Shown: positions 36,381 through 43,474 of the stretch, one piece after another | Position numbering within the stretch: position 1 is the stretch's first letter | Layout of the letters: every line of letters starts with the position of its first letter | NCBI RefSeq assembly: GCF_004364775.1 | Contig: NZ_SOAL01000002.1 | Coordinates: 124,001 to 188,000 of the forward strand | Direction: 5' to 3' | DNA from: Comamonas sp. JUb58 | Lineage (GTDB): Bacteria; Pseudomonadota; Gammaproteobacteria; Burkholderiales; Burkholderiaceae_C | Length of the DNA: 64,000 nucleotides | Translations under genes and position numbers: made by a program | Notes under the pieces: generated by a model | The model's database searches: none | What the model was told of the DNA's origin: nothing | What the model saw: the letters and a program-made list of their open reading frames with translations, nothing else

Positions 36381-36685
36381 GGGAGCTCAGTCTTCATCAA
36401 CACAGATCAAGGGTCTATATGGGTGCAGACCGCGCCGCTTCAAGGTATACCGTCATTTTAGGAATTGCTTATCCAAATAATCTATATCAAGCAAAGATTT
36501 ATGACATAGATCGCTGATAAATGATCATGATCACCCGTAGAGGAGATTTTTCATTTTCTTTCTACGCGCCATCCCACTCCACTGATATCTCCCCTGACAC
36601 ACTTAACGTTGTGTATCAAATTTTGACATTTGATTGGTGGCATCCGCGCAAAATAAATTCAACTTTAGTTAACCTTTTATTACAA
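36381..36685. other. Leader/promoter region of surface-assembly operon A
   Basis: About 305 AT-rich bases lie between the divergent htpG and the operon. The first 50 bp (GAGCTCAGTCTTCATC region) match the equivalent part of the other copy. The rest has diverged except for the motif at 36594. An open frame extends upstream of the chosen start to 36521, but by alignment with copy B it is not coding. Confidence 0.6.
36594..36617 (+). promoter_or_regulatory. Conserved motif upstream of operon A
   Basis: CTGACACACTTAACGT followed, after a 3-base variable step, by GTATC. The same 24-bp block is found at 43381 before operon B, at 69 versus 71 bp from the start codon, while flanking bases differ. 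It is a candidate regulator or promoter site. Confidence 0.5.
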
Positions 36686-38938
36686 ATGAATGTTGTTGAG
36701 CGGCATCCCTTGTACAGCGGCACTGGTTTCTTCCAGGCGTTTACAGGGCGTGCCGCTTGGGGGATGTGGGTGCTGGTGCTTGGTGGGCATGTGTCCCTAG
36801 CCCAAGCACAGAACGATCAGGCAGTCAGTGCCCAGGTGGAGTCACTGAGCGCTGCCCAGGCAGAGCAGGCCCGGCTGCGCGCCACCATCGAGGCGGCACC
36901 CGCCGCCTACGAGGACAACTTCATGAGCGCCGATGATCTGACGGCCTTACGGGCCGGTGAAGCCGAAGAAGTCGACCCCAGCACCTTGCCGCTGGGGCTG
37001 CGCAGCTGGGCGCTGGAAAGCCGTCTGGGCATCGCCCGTTCTGACAACGGCCCGTTGGGCAGCCAAAGCGGCACCGAGCTAGGCCAGCGCATCCAGTACC
37101 GCCAGCAAACCCTGAACTATGGCGAGTGGCTGCTGCAGGCCAATGTGCGCAGCATGCATGGCGGCCAAGACGCCTTCAATGGCATTGGCGCCCTGGGCTA
37201 TGCCCGTCAATCCAACAGCCAGCGCATCACCGTGCAGAACCTGGCCATGCCCATCACGCCCGGCATCCGCATGGATACCACCATCGGTGACGGCTACAGC
37301 GAGCTGACCACCGGTCTCAGCCAAAACTACCGCCTGATGCTGGGCACCAGCACCGTGCGGGGCCTGTCCACCCGCATCTATGGCGCGGACTTTGACATCA
37401 GCGCCGGCATGGGCCAGCGGGGCGATTTGCTGGGCGGCCCCTATCCCGGCTTCGAGAAGAGCCAGGGCACAGTCGCCTGGGTAGGCGCCACCCAGCGCCT
37501 GGGTGGCGCCTGGTATGCCGCCGGCCAACTGAACCAGGCCAATAACGTTGCAGCGGTGGACTATGGCCTCTGGAGCGGCCAGGACAGTGGCAGCAAGCGG
37601 GTCAGCAGTTGGGCTGCAGCACTGGGCTATGGATCGCCCACGCAGCAGGACGGCGCATTGCGCGGCCGACTGACCGCGCTGGGCAGCAGCACAAGCAGCG
37701 ATTCGGCACAAACCCCATCTGGCAGCGCACAAGGCCTGTATCTGGAGGCAGACACCAAGCTGGGCCGCTACCGCCATACCTGGGGTGCCTACGTCACCCG
37801 CCCCAATCTGCATTTTGGTGACTACCTGCTGCCCTCGGGCACGCAAGGCGCTTACTGGCGCATGGACCATAGCACCAGCCGCATGAGCTGGGGCACGGGG
37901 GTGGATGTGGAGCGCATGCGCGCCAGCAGTTGGCCGGCCCAGCAAGGCCAGACCCGCGTGGGGCTGAGCGGCAATCTGCACTACCAGATGGACCGCCGCA
38001 CCTCGCTGGGCGGCAACCTCAACCTGTACCAAACCCGCTATGAAGGGGACGGCCAGGGCGGTGGCCTGGAGGGCAAGATGCGCAGCCTCTACGCCTATGG
38101 CTACTACCAGACCCGCTTTGGCGAGCTGCCGCGCTCGCGCTTCAGCCTGAGCCTGCGCAGCAATGAGCAGATTGTGCTGGGCGATGGCACTGCTACCGGG
38201 CGCGAGCTGCAGTGGGAGCAGGACTGGATCAGCGCTCAGCGCGAAACCATGCGCTCCGAGCTGACCACTACCCTGGGCTGGGCGGACGACCGCAGCAACG
38301 GCAGCACCCAGCGTTACCCCACATTCGGGGTCCAAGGCCGCTACTGGCCCAGCAGTACGCTGAGCATTTCCGGCAACCTGCGCTACACCTCGCAAAGCGG
38401 CGGGCTCTTCACCAGCCGGGGCCTGTCCGGCAATCTGCTGGCCGAAAAGCAGTGGGGCAATGGCTGGAGCATGGGCATGGGTGTGCTGCTCAACCAGGCG
38501 CGACTGGCCACCAACCAGGTGCTCAGCTGGACCAGCCCGCAGATCTACCGCAGCAACGACAAGACTGCCTATGTCTATCTGCGCTGGGAAGGCGGCACCG
38601 GCCGGCCCTTTGCCGTGGCCGGTGGCATGCCTGGCAATGGCAGTGGAAGCGTGACCGGCCGCGTGTTTTATGACGCCAACAAGGATGGCCGCATCCAGTC
38701 CGACGAAAACGGCGCGCAAGGCATTGAGGTGGTACTCGATGGACGCTACCGCGCCACTACCGATGCCGAAGGCCGCTTTTTATTCCCGATGGTCGGCGTA
38801 GGCCGCCATCAGCTCAGCATCACGCTCGACAGCGTGCCCCTGCCCTGGGGCAACGCCGATGGCGCAGTGCTGGGCGTCGATGTTCCGCTGCGTGGCGAAG
38901 CCAACGCCGAGATCCCCATCACCAAGGTGGAGGACTAG
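36686..38938 (+). CDS. Usher-like outer-membrane barrel with C-terminal SdrD_B-like domain (copy A)
   Basis: The 750-residue protein is probably the outer-membrane platform of the operon. A long signal peptide ends near AQAQ (about residue 42). A short helical segment (VESLSAAQAEQARLRATIEA) follows. A long beta-rich barrel region contains many alternating strands (QRIQYRQQTLNYGEWLLQAN, YAYGYYQTRFGELPRSRFSL). Usher-like pieces (TTIGDGYSE, VRGLSTRI, GPYPGFEKSQGTVAWVGATQ) lie in the middle. The last 100 residues form an SdrD_B/carboxypeptidase-regulatory-like beta-sandwich (GRVFYDANKDGRIQ, TTDAEGRFLFPMVGVG). ATG 36686 was chosen because it aligns with copy B and gives the same 750-residue length. 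Similarity to alpha-type ushers is inferred by pattern. Confidence 0.65.
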   Translation: MNVVERHPLYSGTGFFQAFTGRAAWGMWVLVLGGHVSLAQAQNDQAVSAQVESLSAAQAEQARLRATIEAAPAAYEDNFMSADDLTALRAGEAEEVDPSTLPLGLRSWALESRLGIARSDNGPLGSQSGTELGQRIQYRQQTLNYGEWLLQANVRSMHGGQDAFNGIGALGYARQSNSQRITVQNLAMPITPGIRMDTTIGDGYSELTTGLSQNYRLMLGTSTVRGLSTRIYGADFDISAGMGQRGDLLGGPYPGFEKSQGTVAWVGATQRLGGAWYAAGQLNQANNVAAVDYGLWSGQDSGSKRVSSWAAALGYGSPTQQDGALRGRLTALGSSTSSDSAQTPSGSAQGLYLEADTKLGRYRHTWGAYVTRPNLHFGDYLLPSGTQGAYWRMDHSTSRMSWGTGVDVERMRASSWPAQQGQTRVGLSGNLHYQMDRRTSLGGNLNLYQTRYEGDGQGGGLEGKMRSLYAYGYYQTRFGELPRSRFSLSLRSNEQIVLGDGTATGRELQWEQDWISAQRETMRSELTTTLGWADDRSNGSTQRYPTFGVQGRYWPSSTLSISGNLRYTSQSGGLFTSRGLSGNLLAEKQWGNGWSMGMGVLLNQARLATNQVLSWTSPQIYRSNDKTAYVYLRWEGGTGRPFAVAGGMPGNGSGSVTGRVFYDANKDGRIQSDENGAQGIEVVLDGRYRATTDAEGRFLFPMVGVGRHQLSITLDSVPLPWGNADGAVLGVDVPLRGEANAEIPITKVED

Positions 38939-39035
38939 CCATGCAGCAGAACCCAGGCCCTCGCTTGCGCACCCCGTGCACGGTGTGGGCCAAATCCCGG
39001 CGCCCAGGCGCTTGCTCTCTTGAAAGACTCGAACC

Positions 39036-39656
39036 ATGAAACACCCAAAATTGAAAGCATTGGCGCTGGGATCTGCCCTGGCGCTGGCCTACGCTGGCCA
39101 TGCCTTGGCGGAAAGCCAATACGGCTTCTCCTCGGCCGGTACGGGCACCGTGACCGCCACCGCCAAGGTCAACCTGAGCGTGGTCATCCCCAAGCTGATC
39201 CTGCTCAAGGTGGGTTCCAGCAATGCCGTCCAGGACACCGTCACCTGGAACGCAACGCTGACCATTCCGCCCACCCCCGGCACCACGCCCACGGCCACCG
39301 CCAACAACGTCCAGGTGCCCTGGGATGGCACCGCGCCCACCGTGGCCGTCACCCCTACAGGCAACGTGCTGTCGGTGGCTGCCTGGACCAATGCCGGCAC
39401 CGCCAACATCAATTGCGCCGTGGGTGCCTGGAGCCCGGCCGCTGGCGGCCCACCCAATGCCAACTTCACCGTGACAGCAGCAGGTGCAACGCCGGTGCCC
39501 CATCCCGGCGCCAACCTGGGCGCATGCGCATCCACCACGCTCACCCCCAACACCTTGTTGAGTGGCACATGGACCTATGCGCTGACCGGCACGGCCACCG
39601 CCTGGAGCGCCGGCACCTACACCGGCTCCGTCACCTATACGGCGACAGGCGTCTGA
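39036..39656 (+). CDS. Pilin-like exported subunit 1 (copy A)
   Basis: A 206-residue secreted protein with signal peptide MKHPKLKALALGSALALAYA to HALA. The mature part is Thr/Ala/Val/Gly-rich and beta-strand-like, with two central Cys (NINCAVG and GACAST). It closes with AGTYTGSVTYTATGV, the kind of terminal strand seen in chaperone-assembled subunits. It shares blocks such as VPWDGTAPTVAVTPTGNVLS with the last gene of the operon, so the two are paralogues. It is probably a major or minor fibre subunit. Its stop overlaps the next start (TGATG). Confidence 0.6.
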   Translation: MKHPKLKALALGSALALAYAGHALAESQYGFSSAGTGTVTATAKVNLSVVIPKLILLKVGSSNAVQDTVTWNATLTIPPTPGTTPTATANNVQVPWDGTAPTVAVTPTGNVLSVAAWTNAGTANINCAVGAWSPAAGGPPNANFTVTAAGATPVPHPGANLGACASTTLTPNTLLSGTWTYALTGTATAWSAGTYTGSVTYTATGV

Positions 39657-40327
39657 TGCGCAAGCGCGATGCAAACACCGCCGCGCGTGCCGCCCTGCGG
39701 GCAGCACGCGCACCGCTGAGTGCGGGGCTGGTACTGCTCGCCTGCGGCATCATGGTGCCCGCCAACGCCGTCATCATCACGGTCAGCGACAGCGCAGCCA
39801 CCACCAACTATGCGCTGTCGCTGCAGGTGGGATCTGCTGCCGGTACCGATACGGTGCAGTTCAATGTCTCAGGCAACAATGCAGGCCTTACACCCACCGC
39901 CGTCACCGGCTCACCCGCCATTGATATCTCGGTCACGCCGGTGCGTCCGATCATTGCTTCGGAAGTCGCCCGACCCGTCACCTTGCGAGTGGACTCCAGC
40001 GCCGGCCTGGTCTGCCAAAGTGGCGCTTGTGGCAGCACCGTTATCCCGTTCAGCAAGATCAGCTGGACAGTCAGCAACAACAGTGGCTCGGCGACTGGAG
40101 ATATCCAGAGCGGCGTGTTCAACGGCGCGACCAACCAACAGATCGCCAGCTTCAACGCCAATGCCAACATCTGCTCGATTCCGATCATCATTCTTTGTCT
40201 GGGCACCTGGACGTACCAGACGCGCAACATGAATGCCACGCGCATGACATTCAGATACGCCAACGATACGTTCTACCCGGCAGGCACTTACCGAGGCACG
40301 GTGTATTTCACCGCGTCGATGGAATAA
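39656..40327 (+). CDS. Pilin-like exported subunit 2 (copy A)
   Basis: A 223-residue secreted protein. The N-terminus is basic and then hydrophobic (LSAGLVLLACGIMVPANA). The mature part is beta-rich (TNYALSLQVGS, VTLRVDSSAG), with Cys pairs in LVCQSGACGS and ICSIPIIILCLG. It ends AGTYRGTVYFTASME, the same terminal pattern as the other two subunits. Translation is coupled to the previous gene. The role is inferred as fibre subunit or adhesin; no named family was recognised. Confidence 0.6.
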   Translation: MRKRDANTAARAALRAARAPLSAGLVLLACGIMVPANAVIITVSDSAATTNYALSLQVGSAAGTDTVQFNVSGNNAGLTPTAVTGSPAIDISVTPVRPIIASEVARPVTLRVDSSAGLVCQSGACGSTVIPFSKISWTVSNNSGSATGDIQSGVFNGATNQQIASFNANANICSIPIIILCLGTWTYQTRNMNATRMTFRYANDTFYPAGTYRGTVYFTASME

Positions 40328-40339
40328 GGAGACGGGTCC

Positions 40340-40831
40340 ATGCCCAGCTTTCGCCTTCGCTGTTGTGCTGCTCTATTGGCCATGGCCGGCGCCTGCGGCC
40401 AAGGCGCCCATGCCCAGGCCACCCGGCTGGACGACTCCAGCTCCCCACGTCCCCAGATCAACTCGGATTTTCGCAATGCGCAGATGCTGGATCCGAACAC
40501 CATCAGCCTGCCTTTCGGACATGTGGAATACCGTTTGGCCACCGCCGCCTATGTGGGCAAGCAGGCCCGCATTTACTACGTCATCCCGTTGGCGGTAGCC
40601 GGCCTGCGCTCGCCCATGGGCATGCAGGTGCAATGGCGCAGCAGCGGGCTGTTCCAGGGCGGCATGGGCCGGCCCGGCGACCGCGTGCTGGTCTGGAGCG
40701 GCGTGGTGCGTGCGCCCTGGATCACCGAGAGTTTTGACTTGCAGCTGCGCCTGGACCAACGCCAGTTGCAGATGAGCCAGGGCGGCAGCCTGCGCTTTGA
40801 ATCCTATTTTGAGATAGAGACCCAGCCATGA
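40340..40831 (+). CDS. Small exported beta-rich protein of the operon (copy A)
   Basis: The 163-residue protein is not recognised. A signal peptide (MPSFRLRCCAALLAMAGACG to AHAQ) is followed by a compact domain. Blocks very similar to copy B are QMLDPNTISLPFGHVEYRLA, YVGKQARIYYVIPLAVAGLR and LRFESYFEIETQP. It lacks the terminal AGxYxG strand of the subunits and does not look like the chaperone. It could be an adaptor, tip or periplasmic assembly factor. RBS is present (AAGGAG) and the stop overlaps the chaperone start by 4 bases. Confidence 0.55.
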   Translation: MPSFRLRCCAALLAMAGACGQGAHAQATRLDDSSSPRPQINSDFRNAQMLDPNTISLPFGHVEYRLATAAYVGKQARIYYVIPLAVAGLRSPMGMQVQWRSSGLFQGGMGRPGDRVLVWSGVVRAPWITESFDLQLRLDQRQLQMSQGGSLRFESYFEIETQP

Positions 40832-41643
40832 CCGTTTTCCGCTTTTTCCGCCAATCGCTGTCCCTGGCCTTGCCCCTGGTCAGTTGCCTGACCCATGCCG
40901 CCCCGTTCGAGATGGCGGTCGCCCCGTCGCGCTTTGAGCTGAGTGCCAAAAACGGCGAGCGCATTGGCCAGTCCATTGACCTGCACAACCTGGGCTCGGC
41001 CGCCACCGCCTTGTCGGTACGGACCCTGGACTGGAGCTACTCGGCCGAAGGCCAGATTACCTATCACGACGAACTGCTGCCCGGCAGTTGCCGCCCCTGG
41101 GTGGCGCTGGAGCGCCGCACCGTCAAAGTGCCGGCGCAGACCAAACAGGCCTTTCGCTTCCAGATCACGCCGCCGGCCGATGCGCCGCGTGGTGAATGCC
41201 GCTTCATGATCGCCGTCGAAGGGGTGGAGCCCGCCCAGCAGACCATCATCCAGAGCGGGGGCGCCAGCCTGAGTCTGCCGGTCACCGGCCGCATTGCCGT
41301 GGCCGTCTATGTGATGCTGGGCGGCGCCGAGCCCAAGCTCGAAGTGCAGCAGATCGGCATGCGCGACATGGCCGGCAAGCGCAGCCCTGCCATCACCGTG
41401 CGCAACAGCGGTGATGCCCATGGCCGCCTCGAAGGCACGGTGGACGCCAAGGATGCCAAGGGTCGCGACTTTATGCTGGCGGTGGAAGGCACCCCCATCA
41501 TGCCCGGCCAGACCCGGCACCTGGCCCTGGTCCCCAAGGGCGAAGATGGACAGCCTGCCATTCAGCCCAGCTACCCCATCAAGGCCAGTGGCCTGCTGGA
41601 CTGGGACAAGGGCAGCTTCAAGCTGAACGCGGATTTCCAATGA
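40828..41643 (+). CDS. PapD-like periplasmic chaperone (copy A)
   Basis: A 271-residue exported protein with signal peptide ending THA. The N-terminal Ig-like domain (FEMAVAPSRFELSAKNGERI, IDLHNLGSAATALSVRTLDW, WVALERRTVKVPAQTKQAFR, PRGECRFMIAVEG) has the strand order of fimbrial chaperones, with two Cys (PGSC and GEC) likely forming a disulfide. A second beta-domain (ITVRNSGDAHGRLEGTVDAK, EGTPIMPGQTRHLALVPKG) follows. Such proteins hold subunits in the periplasm and deliver them to an outer-membrane usher. Genes on both sides overlap by 4 bases, so it is in the core of the operon. Confidence 0.7.
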   Translation: MTVFRFFRQSLSLALPLVSCLTHAAPFEMAVAPSRFELSAKNGERIGQSIDLHNLGSAATALSVRTLDWSYSAEGQITYHDELLPGSCRPWVALERRTVKVPAQTKQAFRFQITPPADAPRGECRFMIAVEGVEPAQQTIIQSGGASLSLPVTGRIAVAVYVMLGGAEPKLEVQQIGMRDMAGKRSPAITVRNSGDAHGRLEGTVDAKDAKGRDFMLAVEGTPIMPGQTRHLALVPKGEDGQPAIQPSYPIKASGLLDWDKGSFKLNADFQ

Positions 41644-42305
41644 GCACGCAGCGCTGCCCGCTGAAGCTGTTGCGCCATGCGCTGCTGCCACTGGTGCTGG
41701 CTGCCCTGTGCCCAGCGGCGCAGGCGGGCAGCGCCACCTCTGGCACCGGCAACCTGCCGCGCAACACCCCGGCTGTGGCGCTGAACTTTTCCATCCAGAT
41801 CGACAAGTATGTGTTTTTCCGCATCGGCGATGGCGTCTGGCCCACACCCGGCGGCACCACCTCACAGGTGGGTTTTAACCTAAGCCCCACCATTCCTGCG
41901 GTACCCATCACGCCCATCAACGGCAACAACACCGCCGTTAACTGGAACGGCGCAGCGCCCACATTTGCCGTCACCGCCAGCGGCAATGTACTGCCAGTCG
42001 AGGTGCGCAGCAATGGCGGCCAGGTCAGCGTCTATGCCACGGTCACCACCCCGCTGACCAGCGGCAGCAACACCCTCCCGATGAACGTGATCAGCGCGAC
42101 CAGCAGCGACGCCAACTTACCTGCGCCACCCATTCCGGCCAGCGGTACCGGTACCAGCGTCAATGTCACCGGTGGCGGCACCGGCACCGTCAACAGCCTG
42201 GTCACCATTCGCACAGCCATCTGGACCTTTGCGTACAACAACAGCGTCAGCCGCACAGCCGGCAATTACAGTGGGCAGCTGAGTTTTACCGCGTCCGTGC
42301 CTTGA
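41640..42305 (+). CDS. Pilin-like exported subunit 3 (copy A)
   Basis: A 221-residue secreted protein with signal peptide ending AQAG. The mature start has VALNFSIQIDKYVFFRIGDG, echoing the VNLSVVIPKLILLKVGS segment of subunit 1. NWNGAAPTFAVTASGNVLPV matches the same paralogue. The C-terminus is AGNYSGQLSFTASVP, the family closing strand. It has no cysteine in the mature part, unlike subunit 1. It is the last gene of operon A; immediately after it lies the broken amidase remnant. Confidence 0.6.
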   Translation: MSTQRCPLKLLRHALLPLVLAALCPAAQAGSATSGTGNLPRNTPAVALNFSIQIDKYVFFRIGDGVWPTPGGTTSQVGFNLSPTIPAVPITPINGNNTAVNWNGAAPTFAVTASGNVLPVEVRSNGGQVSVYATVTTPLTSGSNTLPMNVISATSSDANLPAPPIPASGTGTSVNVTGGGTGTVNSLVTIRTAIWTFAYNNSVSRTAGNYSGQLSFTASVP

Positions 42306-42334
42306 GACTACTGCAGCGCCTGCGATAGACGCTG

Positions 42335-42675
42335 CAAGCTCTGGTGTCGGTCAAGGACCTGCTCGATGTGGCTGGCCAGGTGACCACCGCCGGCGCGAAA
42401 ATGCACCGCCAAAGCGCCCCGGCCACACACGATGCGCCAGTGGTGCAACGCCTGCGCGCCGCCGGCGCTGTGATTGTCGGCGAGACGAATATGACGGAGT
42501 TCGCGTTCTCGGACGTAGGCATCACCCCACATTTCGGCACACCGAGCAATGCCGCCGATGTGCTGCACATCCCCGGCGGCTCCTCCTCAGTAGCCGGGGT
42601 CAGCGTCGGCCGGAGCCTGGTCGATATCGCCATTGGCTCGGACTCCGGCGGCTCGGTGCGCATCCCCGCCGCCTT
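42335..42675 (+). pseudogene. Amidase remnant (internal fragment of the amidase at 49123)
   Basis: This matches codons from about 57 to 168 of the intact amidase at 49123, joined abruptly to htpG sequence at 42676. Relative to the right copy about 225 bp, including the start codon, are missing between GATAGA and CAAGCT. Key motifs have drifted: GKTN to GETN, GSSSGAG to GSSSVAG and GSDTGGS to GSDSGGS. There is no start, no C-terminal half and no function expected. Confidence 0.88.
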
Positions 42676-43168
42676 AAGTCGCCCATGCCGCCGCTGGTCC
42701 AGCGCAGGCCTTCCGACGCCTCGGCACCTGCGCGGCGCGACTCGACGCTGATCTTGTCGGCCACGATAAAGCCGGCGTAAAAGCCCACGCCGAACTGGCC
42801 GATCAGCTGCGAATCGGCCTTCTGGTCGCCGCTCAGCTTGTCCATAAAGGCCTTGTTGCCGCTCTTGGCGATCGTGCCCAGGTTGTCGATGGCCTCTTGC
42901 GTGGTCATGCCAATGCCAATGCCGGTGTTGGTGTCGGTGATGGTCAAGGTCTTGGCCTTGTCATCGAAGGACACGCGCACTTCCAGATCGGGCTGGTCGC
43001 CGTACAAACCGCTGTCATTGAGCGCTTCAAAGCGCAGTTTGTCGCATGCATCAGACGCATTGGAGATCAGCTCGCGCAAGAAGATCTCTTGGTTCGAATA
43101 CAGCGAAAGCGTCACCAAGTGGAGCAGTTGGGCCACTTCGGCCTGGAAGGAATAGGTTTTTTGGTCAT
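42676..43168 (-). pseudogene. htpG: htpG 5' remnant
   Basis: This is a copy of the first about 160 codons of htpG, truncated at the duplication junction. After the original ATG at 43168 a T7 tract (minus-strand A7) has lost one base, shifting the frame at codon 5. A 12-bp insertion repeats part of the GIGM region. The Hsp90 motif [20 protein letters not shown] is still readable in another frame. It cannot make a working chaperone. Confidence 0.9.
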
Positions 43169-43474
43169 GTGAGCTCAGTCTTCATCGACACAGATCAAGG
43201 GCCTATATGGATGCAAGGCTTGCCGCCTAAAGCCTTCTTGCTATCCATTAATTGCTTATCCAAAAAGCATATAACAAGAATAGTTTTTAGACATAAAACC
43301 ATCGTCAAACCAAGCTAAATCCTTTCATGAATTTCTTCAAATTTCTTTACATGATGACATGTATCTGTTTGTTATATCCTCTGACACACTTAACGTAAAG
43401 TATCGGACTTTTATGATTGATTGCTTGTTTTTTAGTCAAACGACCAGGCCATGACAGTTAACTTCTGATTACAA
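43169..43474. other. Leader/promoter region of surface-assembly operon B
   Basis: About 306 AT-rich bases with only short blocks shared with the leader of operon A. No gene is seen in it. The conserved motif at 43381 is the only obvious functional candidate. Confidence 0.6.
43381..43404 (+). promoter_or_regulatory. Conserved motif upstream of operon B
   Basis: CTGACACACTTAACGT then GTATC, identical in 21 of 24 positions to the block at 36594 and at nearly the same distance (71 bp) from the first start codon. Confidence 0.5.

Larger units (their letters stand above)
35899..42675. repeat. Left copy of a large tandem duplication
   Basis: A direct repeat of about 6.8 kb runs from inside htpG through the first surface-assembly operon to inside an amidase remnant. 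It is paired with 42676-49628. Boundaries come from the junction at 42675/42676, where amidase-derived sequence changes abruptly to htpG-derived sequence. The copies differ at many positions, so the duplication is not recent. Confidence 0.85.

Noticed and set aside
34533..36461. Plus-strand open frame of 642 codons opposite htpG
   Set aside because: htpG on the minus strand is unmistakable. The opposite frame has no recognisable motif.
42676..43136. Open frame in the htpG remnant as a functional short Hsp90 N-domain protein
   Set aside because: The original start is frameshifted, no good alternative start was seen, and the 3' end runs into amidase antisense sequence. It is duplication debris.
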